Shown here piece by piece: positions 55,105-62,126 of a DNA stretch of 64,000 bases. The number at the start of each line of letters is the position of its first letter. Within the stretch, counting starts at the first letter, position 1. The notes under the pieces are model-generated. The model ran no database searches and was not told the origin of the DNA. It saw only the letters and a program-made list of their open reading frames with translations. The stretch is from Lederbergia citrea (lineage in GTDB: Bacteria > Bacillota > Bacilli > Bacillales > Bacillaceae_C): NCBI RefSeq assembly GCF_018343525.1, contig NZ_JAGYPH010000002.1, positions 310,001 through 374,000 on the forward strand, read 5' to 3'. A program made the position numbers and the translations under genes.

Positions 55105-55143
55105 AAAATAAAGAAACCGACTGTCTCTTCATGAGCAGTCGGT
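55105..55143 (-). terminator. Terminator of the HxlR-type gene
   Basis: ACCGACTG and CAGTCGGT pair around a 12-base loop; on the minus strand TTTCTTTATTTT follows. Confidence 0.8.
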
Positions 55144-55144
55144 A

Positions 55145-55483
55145 TTAAATATTAGATTCTTCTTTATTTATTTCAAGCCAAGACTCGCCCCATTTTTCAA
55201 TTTCTTTCATTAAAGGCTGTAAGGCTAATCCTTTATCTGTCAAGGAATACTCGATCCTGACTGGCGTTTCAGGGAATACTTGGCGTCTGACAATTCCTTC
55301 TTGCTCCAAGTCCTTAAGTCTTTCTGATAAAACCCGGGCGCTGATTGGCATAGCAGCTTCAACGGTACAAAAACGCTGCGGGCCATTGAGGAGCTGGTGA
55401 ATAATCAAACCCGTCCAACGTTGACCTAATATACTCATTGCCTTTTCAAACTTTGGGCACACTGATTCTTGCATTTCACTCAC
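55145..55483 (-). CDS. HxlR-family redox regulator (YodB/CatR-like)
   Basis: A 112-residue winged-helix repressor. The N-terminus CPKFEKAMSILGQRWTGLII matches YodB and CatR of Bacillus subtilis, where the equivalent N-terminal cysteine (here C9) senses quinones and diamide by thiol modification. The wing and recognition parts read RVLSERLKDLEQEGIVRRQV and ETPVRIEYSLTDKG. It is divergent from a ring-cleavage dioxygenase and a nitroreductase, as CatR is from the catDE genes. A palindromic operator lies at the predicted start site of those genes. Confidence 0.88.
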   Translation of the reverse strand: MSEMQESVCPKFEKAMSILGQRWTGLIIHQLLNGPQRFCTVEAAMPISARVLSERLKDLEQEGIVRRQVFPETPVRIEYSLTDKGLALQPLMKEIEKWGESWLEINKEESNI

Positions 55484-55548
55484 CTCGCTAATCTAATTAT
55501 ACCACTTGTTTTATTTTTTAACTAACTTTTATTTCGGATGCAGCTTAT

Positions 55549-55577
55549 TTGACGGTAGATGCAAATTATTATATAGT
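55549..55577 (+). promoter_or_regulatory. Promoter of the dioxygenase-nitroreductase operon
   Basis: TTGACG (55549-55554), a 17-bp spacer and TATAGT (55572-55577), 43 bases before the first gene. Confidence 0.75.
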
Positions 55578-55578
55578 C

Positions 55579-55595
55579 ACTTACGTAAAGTAAGT
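55579..55595. promoter_or_regulatory. HxlR-type (YodB/CatR-like) operator
   Basis: ACTTACGTAAAGTAAGT has perfect 6-bp arms (ACTTAC / GTAAGT) and a 5-bp centre. It starts two bases after the -10 box, covering the transcription start, which suits a repressor. Confidence 0.75.
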
Positions 55596-55620
55596 AATTT
55601 TTTTAAGGAGGTCACTCATC

Positions 55621-56481
55621 GTGCAGTCCCATTCACATTCTATTATTGGGCAAGTGGTATTAAAAGTACAAAATTTAGAATCCACAGTTGCCTTTTATAA
55701 AGATTTACTTGGTTTTCAAATAATTGAGCAAACAGATAATAAAGCTGCTTTATCTGCGGACGGAAAAACAGCTTTGCTGATTCTTGAAAAAAGAGATGAT
55801 GCAACGCCGCGTCAGCCGCAAACGACAGGTCTATACCATATAGCATTTTTATTGCCAAATCGCTCAGATCTTGCAGATATCGTAAATCATTTTATTCAAA
55901 CCCGTACTCAGTTGCAAGGGGCTTCGGACCATCATGTAAGTGAAGCGTTATATCTTGCCGATCCAGAAGGCAACGGTATTGAAATTTATATTGATAGGGC
56001 ACCTGAAGAGTGGAAATGGGAAGGTGATCAAGTCTATATGACTACTCAGGCTCTTGATATTGAGAGCTTGTTGGGCGATGCCTCTGATGCAGGATGGAAG
56101 GGAATGCCTGAAGATACCATCATCGGGCATATCCACTTGCAAGTGTCTGAGTTACAGAAAACTCGCCAATTTTACTGTGAGGGACTCGGCTTTGACCCTG
56201 TGCTTAATTACGGTAGTCAAGCACTTTTCATTTCAAAAGATAGATATCACCATCATATTGGACTAAACACATGGAACAGTGCTGGCGGACAAGCACCAGC
56301 AGAAAATAGTGCAGGATTAAAGTGGTTTTCAATTGTGGTAAGAGACGAGGACGAGAAAAGAAAAGTAGTGAACCAACTCGAAAAAATAAACGCATGGATG
56401 TCTGAAGAAAACGGGGAAATTATTACGAAAGATCCGTCTGGCATTTATATTAAATTAACGACTAAGGAGAATATATCATGA
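55621..56481 (+). CDS. catE: Ring-cleavage (catechol 2,3-dioxygenase-like) VOC protein
   Basis: A 286-residue protein with a GTG start after AAGGAGG, made of two VOC modules (about 7-120 and 165-280). Candidate iron ligands are the histidine in IIGHIHLQVS (about 170-172), the one in HHHIGLNTW (about 212) and a glutamate near the C-terminus. Size and layout equal Bacillus CatE, which opens catechol rings. The divergent HxlR regulator and downstream nitroreductase make quinone or catechol detoxification the likely role. Called catE-like by context. Confidence 0.82.
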   Translation: MQSHSHSIIGQVVLKVQNLESTVAFYKDLLGFQIIEQTDNKAALSADGKTALLILEKRDDATPRQPQTTGLYHIAFLLPNRSDLADIVNHFIQTRTQLQGASDHHVSEALYLADPEGNGIEIYIDRAPEEWKWEGDQVYMTTQALDIESLLGDASDAGWKGMPEDTIIGHIHLQVSELQKTRQFYCEGLGFDPVLNYGSQALFISKDRYHHHIGLNTWNSAGGQAPAENSAGLKWFSIVVRDEDEKRKVVNQLEKINAWMSEENGEIITKDPSGIYIKLTTKENIS

Positions 56482-57086
56482 TAAAAACTAATCAAGATTT
56501 TTATACAGCAGTTGAAGAAAGACGTTCCTTTTATGGCATAAGTAAGGAAAGTGTTGTATCTGATGAAAGAATTGAAGAAATTGTTGCCCATGCGGTTAAG
56601 CATGCGCCATCAGCATTTAACTCACAAAGTGCCAGAGTTATTGTCCTTCTTGGGGACAACCATGACAAGCTTTGGAACATCACAGAAGCTGCATTGAGAG
56701 AAATTGTCCCTGCAGATAAATTCCAGCCGACTGAAGAAAAAATGGCAAGTTTCCGTAATGGATATGGAACAGTTTTGTTTTTCGAGGATCAATCTGTAGT
56801 TGAGTCATTGCAAGCACAATTTCCATTATATAAAGAGAAATTCCCGGAGTATTCCCTTCAATCATCTGGCATGCTCCAGTATGTAGTATGGACTTCCTTG
56901 GAAGTAGAAGGATTCGGAGCTTCTTTGCAACACTACAATCCAATCATTGATGAAGCAGTGGAGAAAATCTGGGATGTCCCGGCAAACTGGAACCTAATCG
57001 CACAAATGCCATTTGGAAAACCAACAGCCACTCCTGGTGAGAAGCAATTTAATAGCATTGATGAGCGAATGAAAGTATATAAATAA
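56478..57086 (+). CDS. Nitroreductase-family protein (MhqN/YdgI-like)
   Basis: A 202-residue flavoenzyme whose ATGA overlaps the stop of the dioxygenase gene, so they are coupled. FYTAVEERRSFYGISKE, HAPSAFNSQSARVIVLLG and FGASLQHYNPIIDEAV are typical of the oxidoreductase group containing Bacillus MhqN, which reduces quinones or nitroaromatics using FMN and NAD(P)H. With the catE-like gene it forms a two-step aromatic detoxification operon. A terminator follows. Confidence 0.87.
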   Translation: MIKTNQDFYTAVEERRSFYGISKESVVSDERIEEIVAHAVKHAPSAFNSQSARVIVLLGDNHDKLWNITEAALREIVPADKFQPTEEKMASFRNGYGTVLFFEDQSVVESLQAQFPLYKEKFPEYSLQSSGMLQYVVWTSLEVEGFGASLQHYNPIIDEAVEKIWDVPANWNLIAQMPFGKPTATPGEKQFNSIDERMKVYK

Positions 57087-57092
57087 TTCATT

Positions 57093-57122
57093 AAAGGGCG
57101 TCCCAAATATGGGCGCCCTTTT
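57093..57122 (+). terminator. Terminator after the nitroreductase gene
   Basis: AAAGGGCG-CCCA pairs with TGGG-CGCCCTTT with one bulged base, followed by T residues. Confidence 0.85.
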
Positions 57123-57174
57123 AATATTCGAATGCTATAATGATGATAGATCATTACGAAAGGGGAGATTGTTT

Positions 57175-58212
57175 TTGGCGAAGAAATACATAGGATATGT
57201 TGGGACTTACACGCGACAAGCAAGTGAGGGGATTTACCGTTTTGTCCTCGATGCAGAAGCGGGAACGCTCGGTGAAGTAGAGGTTGCAGCAAAAGTAGGC
57301 AGTCCTACATATATAACGATCAGTGAAGATAAACGTTATCTATATTCGGTTGCCCAACAGGAAAAATCCGGTGGGGTAGCTGCATACGCTCTTGACGCAG
57401 AAACAGGAGAATTGACGTTTATTGATAGGCAAGTACAAGAAGGGGCTCCGCCTTGTCATCTAGATGTTAAAGGAACTGTACTTGTAACAGGGAATTATCA
57501 TCAGGGCACAGTTGATTTGTACAAGGTGAATGAAAATGGTGGTGTAGCACCAGCTTCTTTTGTTTCTCAACATCATGGCACTGGTCCTCACGAGCGACAA
57601 GAAAAGCCGCATGTTCATTATACGGCACCTACGCCTGACGGGAAATATATCGTCGTAGCAGACCTCGGAATCGATGAAGTTGTTACGTATAAAGTGGAAA
57701 ATGATGCTTTGGAAAGAGTCAGTACGCTCAATGTAGAAGCAGGCAGTGGTCCGCGTCATATTGCTTTCCACCCAAATGGGAAACAAGCTTATTTGCTGAC
57801 TGAATTGCGTTCTGAAGTGGTCGTTCTCGATTATGACGAAGCTCAAGGAAGCTTTACTGCAAAGCAATATATTCGTGCAATTCCCGCAGACTTCAATGAA
57901 ACGAATGATGCGAGTGCCATCCACATTTCTCCAGATGGCCGTTTCGTATATACAGGAAACCGTGGTCACAACAGTATCGCCGTTTTTAGCGTCGACGAAG
58001 CTACCGGTGAACTGACATTTGTAGAGCACACACCAACAGGCGGTGAGTGGCCGCGTGACTTTGTTTTAGATCCAAGTGGAAACTTTATTGTCTGTGCTAA
58101 CCAACACACAAACAACCTAGTATTGTTTGCAAGAAATCAAGAAACAGGGAAACTTACCCAACTTGAATCCGAAGTCGAAGTACCAGAAGGCGTCTGCGTA
58201 AAATTCCTATAA
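57175..58212 (+). CDS. Lactonase-family seven-bladed propeller (6-phosphogluconolactonase-like, YkgB)
   Basis: A 345-residue cytoplasmic protein. The TTG at 57175 follows AAGGGGAG; an upstream in-frame start at 57109 lies in the preceding terminator. It begins YIGYVGTYTRQASEGIYRF and repeats beta-propeller strands such as DGKYIVVADLGIDEVVTY and GSGPRHIAFHPNGKQAYLL. This is the PF10282 family, including Bacillus YkgB and E. coli Pgl, which hydrolyses 6-phosphogluconolactone. Together with gndA it could supply the oxidative pentose phosphate pathway, though the genes are far apart. Confidence 0.87.
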   Translation: MAKKYIGYVGTYTRQASEGIYRFVLDAEAGTLGEVEVAAKVGSPTYITISEDKRYLYSVAQQEKSGGVAAYALDAETGELTFIDRQVQEGAPPCHLDVKGTVLVTGNYHQGTVDLYKVNENGGVAPASFVSQHHGTGPHERQEKPHVHYTAPTPDGKYIVVADLGIDEVVTYKVENDALERVSTLNVEAGSGPRHIAFHPNGKQAYLLTELRSEVVVLDYDEAQGSFTAKQYIRAIPADFNETNDASAIHISPDGRFVYTGNRGHNSIAVFSVDEATGELTFVEHTPTGGEWPRDFVLDPSGNFIVCANQHTNNLVLFARNQETGKLTQLESEVEVPEGVCVKFL

Positions 58213-58218
58213 AGATAA

Positions 58219-58253
58219 TTCGACAAAATTCGGGTGGTGCCTGTCACCGCCCG
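58219..58253. repeat. Dispersed GGTGGTG hairpin, copy 3 (loop inverted)
   Basis: CGACAAAATT then CGGGTGGT / ACCGCCCG as in copies 1 and 2, but with the loop in the opposite orientation (GCCTGTC). It supplies the last codons and TGA stop of the YfjL-like gene on the minus strand. Confidence 0.82.
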
Positions 58254-58951
58254 AATTCTTCTATATCTTTTAGTTTTATTTTTGTGTTTGTGTCAAATCC
58301 AATTGCGTATTTTACGTAGCCATCTATCGTTTGATCCATTATATTTCCGTTAAAGCTAACTCTATCATATTCGTAGTTTTCTGATTGCAGTGTTTGCTGA
58401 ATGGTTTGAACAGTCGCTAGGATCCCTCCCTTGCTCATGTTAGTCACGTCGACGGTGAGATTAATATACATTGGTTTTTCTAATTTTAAATCTTTTTTCC
58501 ATTCTGTATCTGCGGCGTATTTCCCCTTCAAGATTTCAATTTGTACATACATATCTTTGATTTCGGGAATTTTCTCAGCCAACACGGATGTCAGCTCTGC
58601 GGCAGCTTCTTCTGATAGTTTTTCCATGAGGGGGGTATCTAGGTTCGCATAATAAATCCCGTCATAAGTAACCGTTGGCTTCAAAAAACCTGTCACCTCA
58701 AATTCATACTTCGCTTGTTGTTCATCACCTATTTGTACGACTTGATACGTATAACCGCCAATTTTAAAATTATAAAATTCATTGTTAATACGATATTCAT
58801 GATCAGAGTACTTCTCCGCTAAAAAGCTTTTCAATGCCTTTTTCGAAGCATATTTAGTAACGGGATTCCCATTAAAAGCTTGATAAAAAAGCAAGATTGG
58901 AACAACTAAAACGATAAGTAAGACGATATATAACCATTTTTTCCTTTTCAT
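58244..58951 (-). CDS. YfjL-like membrane-anchored protein of the ECF operon
   Basis: A 235-residue protein with one N-terminal helix (residues 6-24) and an extracytoplasmic domain rich in beta strands, such as EYRINNEFYNFKIGGYTYQV and MYINLTVDVTNMSKGG. It resembles YfjL-like proteins of Bacillus, whose function is not established. It starts four bases after the anti-sigma gene and is the third gene of the operon, so it is probably part of the stress response or its signalling. Its last codons lie in a dispersed hairpin repeat. Confidence 0.65.
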   Translation of the reverse strand: MKRKKWLYIVLLIVLVVPILLFYQAFNGNPVTKYASKKALKSFLAEKYSDHEYRINNEFYNFKIGGYTYQVVQIGDEQQAKYEFEVTGFLKPTVTYDGIYYANLDTPLMEKLSEEAAAELTSVLAEKIPEIKDMYVQIEILKGKYAADTEWKKDLKLEKPMYINLTVDVTNMSKGGILATVQTIQQTLQSENYEYDRVSFNGNIMDQTIDGYVKYAIGFDTNTKIKLKDIEEFGR

Positions 58952-58955
58952 GTTA

Positions 58956-59513
58956 TCAGCCTCTTTCCTTAAGCTTTAAAATTAGTAAACCGATGAGGCA
59001 CCCTATCATGGCGAATACAAGATGAATGCCCGCAAGCAAAGCCGCCCCTGGGATACCTAACCATAATTGAGCATGTGTAATCTCTCCGGATGTAAACTCG
59101 CTGATTGAATGAATGATTGACCAAATGAAGATGGGTAAAAAGGCAATGGCAATCACAATCAAGAAACTTCTGTAAAATAAATAGGTGACAACTCCCAAAA
59201 TAGCATACGATAATATAAAGCCGAAGCTGTCGTTTAAAAGGGAAGTTTTAATTGCAAAGAAGAATGATAGACCTACAAAGATAATTTGGTATATAGAAAG
59301 CTTTAAATTAATTTTTGACATCATTTTTTCATGATCAACCGTTGAAGTAATTGGGTCAGTTTGAACCGGTTCCTTTGAAAGCAGTGCAAGCTCCCGACAA
59401 TTTGGGCACGTTCTCAAATGTGACTCGAGCCACTCTGCTGTTTCTGCTTGCAGCAGACCTTCGTTGTATAATGGCAGCAAATCTTCTGCAATAAAACAGT
59501 CCTTATTCATCAT
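58956..59513 (-). CDS. Zinc-finger anti-sigma factor
   Basis: A 185-residue protein. The N-terminal zinc anti-sigma domain has C6 and the HxxxCxxC set H32, C36 and C39 (SHLRTCPNC). Four hydrophobic helices follow, from about residue 70 on. Such proteins hold the cognate ECF sigma factor at the membrane until a signal releases it. Its start overlaps the end of the sigma gene by 11 bases, which ensures balanced synthesis. Confidence 0.88.
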   Translation of the reverse strand: MMNKDCFIAEDLLPLYNEGLLQAETAEWLESHLRTCPNCRELALLSKEPVQTDPITSTVDHEKMMSKINLKLSIYQIIFVGLSFFFAIKTSLLNDSFGFILSYAILGVVTYLFYRSFLIVIAIAFLPIFIWSIIHSISEFTSGEITHAQLWLGIPGAALLAGIHLVFAMIGCLIGLLILKLKERG

Positions 59514-60000
59514 TCACCCTCATTTCTTTTTGCAGCCTTAATTTCGAACGGTGAAAATTTACACGTACATAATTTTCGGTTTTATCAACTAATTCGCCGA
59601 TTTCTTGAAACGAGAGCTCCCCATAAATTCTTAAGGTTACGATTTCTCTTGAAAGGTCATCTAATTTGCTAATTTGCTGTAAGAGTTTTTCATTTCCTTC
59701 TTTAAGCATGTATAAATCTTCAGGGGATAACGGAGGAGTAGCTTCATCCGCAGCCAATTGGTCCTTCAAGTTTTCGACGTATTTTTTTGATCGGTAATGT
59801 TTTTTTAATAAGTTTTTTGCGATGGAAAATATCCACGTTTGTAATGTGGATTTGCCAGAAAAGGAGGAGAATCCTTTTACCGCCTCATAAAAGACATCAT
59901 GAGTCAAATCTTCAGCTGACGCTCGATCAAATGTTTTTACGTAAAAAAAAGCATAAATTTTCGGCTGAATCTCTTTATATAGTTCTTCGAGCTCGTTCAT
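59503..60000 (-). CDS. ECF sigma factor
   Basis: A 165-residue sigma factor with region 2 as SAEDLTHDVFYEAVKGF and LQTWIFSIAKNLLKKHY, and region 4 as DLSREIVTLRIYGELSFQEI then ENYVRVNFHRSKLRLQ. It overlaps the anti-sigma gene. The pair is distinct from the sigma at 20978, which has a PadR/HAAS type partner. A GGGAGGGGG run precedes the ATG. Its regulon is unknown. Confidence 0.92.
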   Translation of the reverse strand: MNELEELYKEIQPKIYAFFYVKTFDRASAEDLTHDVFYEAVKGFSSFSGKSTLQTWIFSIAKNLLKKHYRSKKYVENLKDQLAADEATPPLSPEDLYMLKEGNEKLLQQISKLDDLSREIVTLRIYGELSFQEIGELVDKTENYVRVNFHRSKLRLQKEMRVNDE

Positions 60001-60074
60001 GATGCCCCCTCCCTGACAACTTTCGTGCCTTCATCATATTAGTACCTTGAGAATACTTTTCGTTACAATAAAAT

Positions 60075-60109
60075 ATATGTTAACTATAAAATAAATTAGG
60101 TTGACATAT
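60075..60109. promoter_or_regulatory. BirA operator upstream of bioY
   Basis: ATATGTTAAC and GTTGACATAT are inverted half-sites (9 of 10 matching) separated by 15 bp, the BirA-operator layout. A TTGACA -35-like hexamer overlaps the right half. Biotin-loaded BirA should repress bioY when biotin is sufficient. Confidence 0.78.
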
Positions 60110-60160
60110 AATCCAGTCATCTATTATGCTCTTATTATAATAAATACTTGAGGTGAAAAG

Positions 60161-60751
60161 ATGAATACAGCGGTAGTTAGAACAAGAAGTAAACTTAAGA
60201 CGTTGGATCTGGTTTATGCCAGCATGTTTTCAGCGTTAATGATGATTGGGGCAAATATTACGTCATTTGTGCCCTTTATGGTCATTGGTGGTGTGCCAAT
60301 CACATTGCAAACATTCTTTGCCATATTGGCCGGTGCACTTCTTGGCAGTCGAATCGGAGCTCTCTCAATGATGGTATATGCGTTTATCGGATTGGCAGGA
60401 GCGCCCGTCTTTGCACGCTTCAGTGGTGGAATCAGCACGATCATTCACCCAACTTTCGGATTTATTCTTTCATTTATTTTAGTTGCTTATATTACAGGGA
60501 AAATCATTGAAAAAAATGGCAAGCTTCATTTTTATATTATTGCTGCTTTGGCGGGAACAGCGGTCAATTATTTGTTCGGCACGAACTGGATGTACTTTGC
60601 TTATAAACTTTGGTCAGCTGCCCCGGAGGTTTTTTCCTATAAAATTGCTTGGGCATGGATGGCCGTTCCGCTCCCAAAAGATCTATTACTGGCGGTTTTA
60701 GCGGGAATCTTTGCACATAGAATGCAGAGGATTGTTAAAAGAACAAGATGA
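60161..60751 (+). CDS. bioY: Biotin transporter BioY (ECF S component)
   Basis: A 196-residue membrane protein with six helices. Family motifs are GGVPITLQTFFAILAGALLG, YAFIGLAGAPVFARFSGG and GTNWMYFAY. BioY binds biotin with high affinity and imports it, alone or with the shared energy-coupling EcfAAT module, which is not encoded nearby. A BirA operator upstream independently supports the biotin role. Its ATG follows GAGGTGAAAAG. Confidence 0.94.
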   Translation: MNTAVVRTRSKLKTLDLVYASMFSALMMIGANITSFVPFMVIGGVPITLQTFFAILAGALLGSRIGALSMMVYAFIGLAGAPVFARFSGGISTIIHPTFGFILSFILVAYITGKIIEKNGKLHFYIIAALAGTAVNYLFGTNWMYFAYKLWSAAPEVFSYKIAWAWMAVPLPKDLLLAVLAGIFAHRMQRIVKRTR

Positions 60752-60777
60752 GTAGTTGATTTCTTTTTAAAGGAGAG

Positions 60778-60806
60778 TTGCATTCTACTTTTGGTCGTGT
60801 TATGAT
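60778..60806 (+). promoter_or_regulatory. Putative promoter of the cold-shock gene leader
   Basis: TTGCAT (60778-60783), a 17-bp spacer and TATGAT (60801-60806). It lies about 140 bases before the csp start and upstream of a strong hairpin. Confidence 0.5.
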
Positions 60807-60837
60807 GACTATACACTTAATAAGTACTAAATCTTAT

Positions 60838-60906
60838 AATTCACATGTTTTTCCGGATTATATTTTGATGGTATGTCCGGAAAAGCATGTGAATTTTCGT
60901 TTTTTT
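60838..60906 (+). terminator. Strong terminator-like hairpin in the bioY-csp gap
   Basis: Two 20-base arms (60838-60857 and 60876-60895) pair with a single G-U, followed by TTCGTTTTTTT. It either ends bioY or acts as an attenuator in the csp leader, depending on where the csp promoter lies. Confidence 0.8.
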
Positions 60907-60946
60907 ACATCGCTATTAAGTAACAAACTTTTGGAGGTTTTTCATA

Positions 60947-61147
60947 ATGAACACAGGTACAGTTAAATGGTTTAACGCAGAAAAAGGTTTCGGATTCATC
61001 GAAGTTGAAGGCGGAGAAGACGTATTCGTACATTTCTCAGCAATCACTGGCGAAGGCTTCAAATCACTTGAAGAAGGTCAAAAAGTAAGCTTTGACATCA
61101 CTCAAGGTAACCGTGGCGACCAAGCAGCAAACGTTGTTAAATTATAA
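60947..61147 (+). CDS. csp: Cold-shock protein, CspA family
   Basis: A 66-residue RNA/ssDNA chaperone that matches CspB/CspD of Bacillus. It starts [20 protein letters not shown] with RNP1 KGFGFIEV and has RNP2 VFVHFSAI. It melts RNA structure at low temperature and in stationary phase. TTGGAGG precedes the ATG. A strong hairpin with a U-tract lies 40-110 bases upstream, and a terminator follows. Confidence 0.96.
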   Translation: MNTGTVKWFNAEKGFGFIEVEGGEDVFVHFSAITGEGFKSLEEGQKVSFDITQGNRGDQAANVVKL

Positions 61148-61155
61148 TTAACGTT

Positions 61156-61192
61156 AAAAGGCATTGAAGAGATCCTCTCTTCGATGCCTTTT
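61156..61192 (+). terminator. csp terminator
   Basis: AAAAGGCATTGAAGAGA and TCTCTTCGATGCCTTTT pair almost perfectly around TCC, followed by T residues. Confidence 0.92.
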
Positions 61193-61277
61193 TTGCATTC
61201 CTTTATTGTTATTTCATAGTAATTATGTTAAATTATGAACAAACTGTAAGCGGATTCATTCAGGGAGGACGATGCAT

Positions 61278-62126
61278 ATGGAAAATAATGAACGGCTATT
61301 GATAATTCATGCAGATGATTTTGGGATGTGTCATGCTACGAATCAGGCGATTATTCAGCTATTAGATGAAGAATCCATTTCTTCTACTACTTTAATGGTC
61401 AATTGTCCATGGTCGCTTGAAGCAGCAAAGGCAGCTGCAAGTAATCCGAAATATGACGTTGGCATCCATTTGACCCTGACAAGTGAATGGGATCACTATA
61501 AATGGGGACCGGTGAATCAAAATGGAAATGTAGATACTTTGGTGAATGAATTCGGTTATTTTCCAGCTGATCTTGAAAAAGTAGCTCAAGCAGATCGGGA
61601 ACAGGTTAGAGAGGAAATAATTGCTCAAATTGAGACTGCCCTCAAGATGGGAGTAGACCCAACACATATTGATAGTCATATGGGAGCGTATTTATTTTTC
61701 ATGGACATCCATATTAATGTCGCTGCTACATATAATCTTCCGCTTCGCTTTACGAAAAATCCACCACCTGGTTATTCACTAGAAAGTTTAGAACAGGTCG
61801 CACAACTAGCTGATAGCAAAGGCATCCTTTATCCAGATAACGTTGTTGCTCTTCCCTTTATATTAAAAGAAGGAGAAAGCTATGAAGATTCCAAACAGAA
61901 TGCAATCAATTTATTAAAAGGTTTGAAACCAGGCGTAACAGAATTATTGTTTCACCCTTCACTTGATACAGACGAATTAAAAGGAATTACTGATACATGG
62001 CAAGTAAGAAAATATGAATTTGATATTTTTCGAGATCCGGAAGTTAAGGAGATTATTAGAGAAGAAAATATAAAGGTCATTGGCTGGCGAGAGTTGCGCG
62101 ATATTCAGAGGGGGGTAGAAAAATGA
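61278..62126 (+). CDS. YdjC/ChbG-type carbohydrate deacetylase
   Basis: A 282-residue enzyme. The ATG at 61278 stands nine bases after GGAGG; the earlier in-frame ATG at 61272 is only three bases away from it. The catalytic and metal motif is IIHADDFGMCHATN (D13, D14), followed by VGIHLTLTSEW, THIDSHMGA and ELLFHPS, all typical of ChbG, which removes an acetyl group from chito-oligosaccharides. It overlaps the next gene by four bases. The natural substrate is not known. Confidence 0.87.
   Translation: MENNERLLIIHADDFGMCHATNQAIIQLLDEESISSTTLMVNCPWSLEAAKAAASNPKYDVGIHLTLTSEWDHYKWGPVNQNGNVDTLVNEFGYFPADLEKVAQADREQVREEIIAQIETALKMGVDPTHIDSHMGAYLFFMDIHINVAATYNLPLRFTKNPPPGYSLESLEQVAQLADSKGILYPDNVVALPFILKEGESYEDSKQNAINLLKGLKPGVTELLFHPSLDTDELKGITDTWQVRKYEFDIFRDPEVKEIIREENIKVIGWRELRDIQRGVEK

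Noticed and set aside
57460..58029. 189-residue minus-strand frame within the lactonase gene
   Set aside because: Antisense to a clear propeller protein, with no supported start.
60778..60966. 62-residue frame between bioY and csp
   Set aside because: It spans a strong hairpin with U-tract and overlaps the csp start; the sequence is not protein-like.
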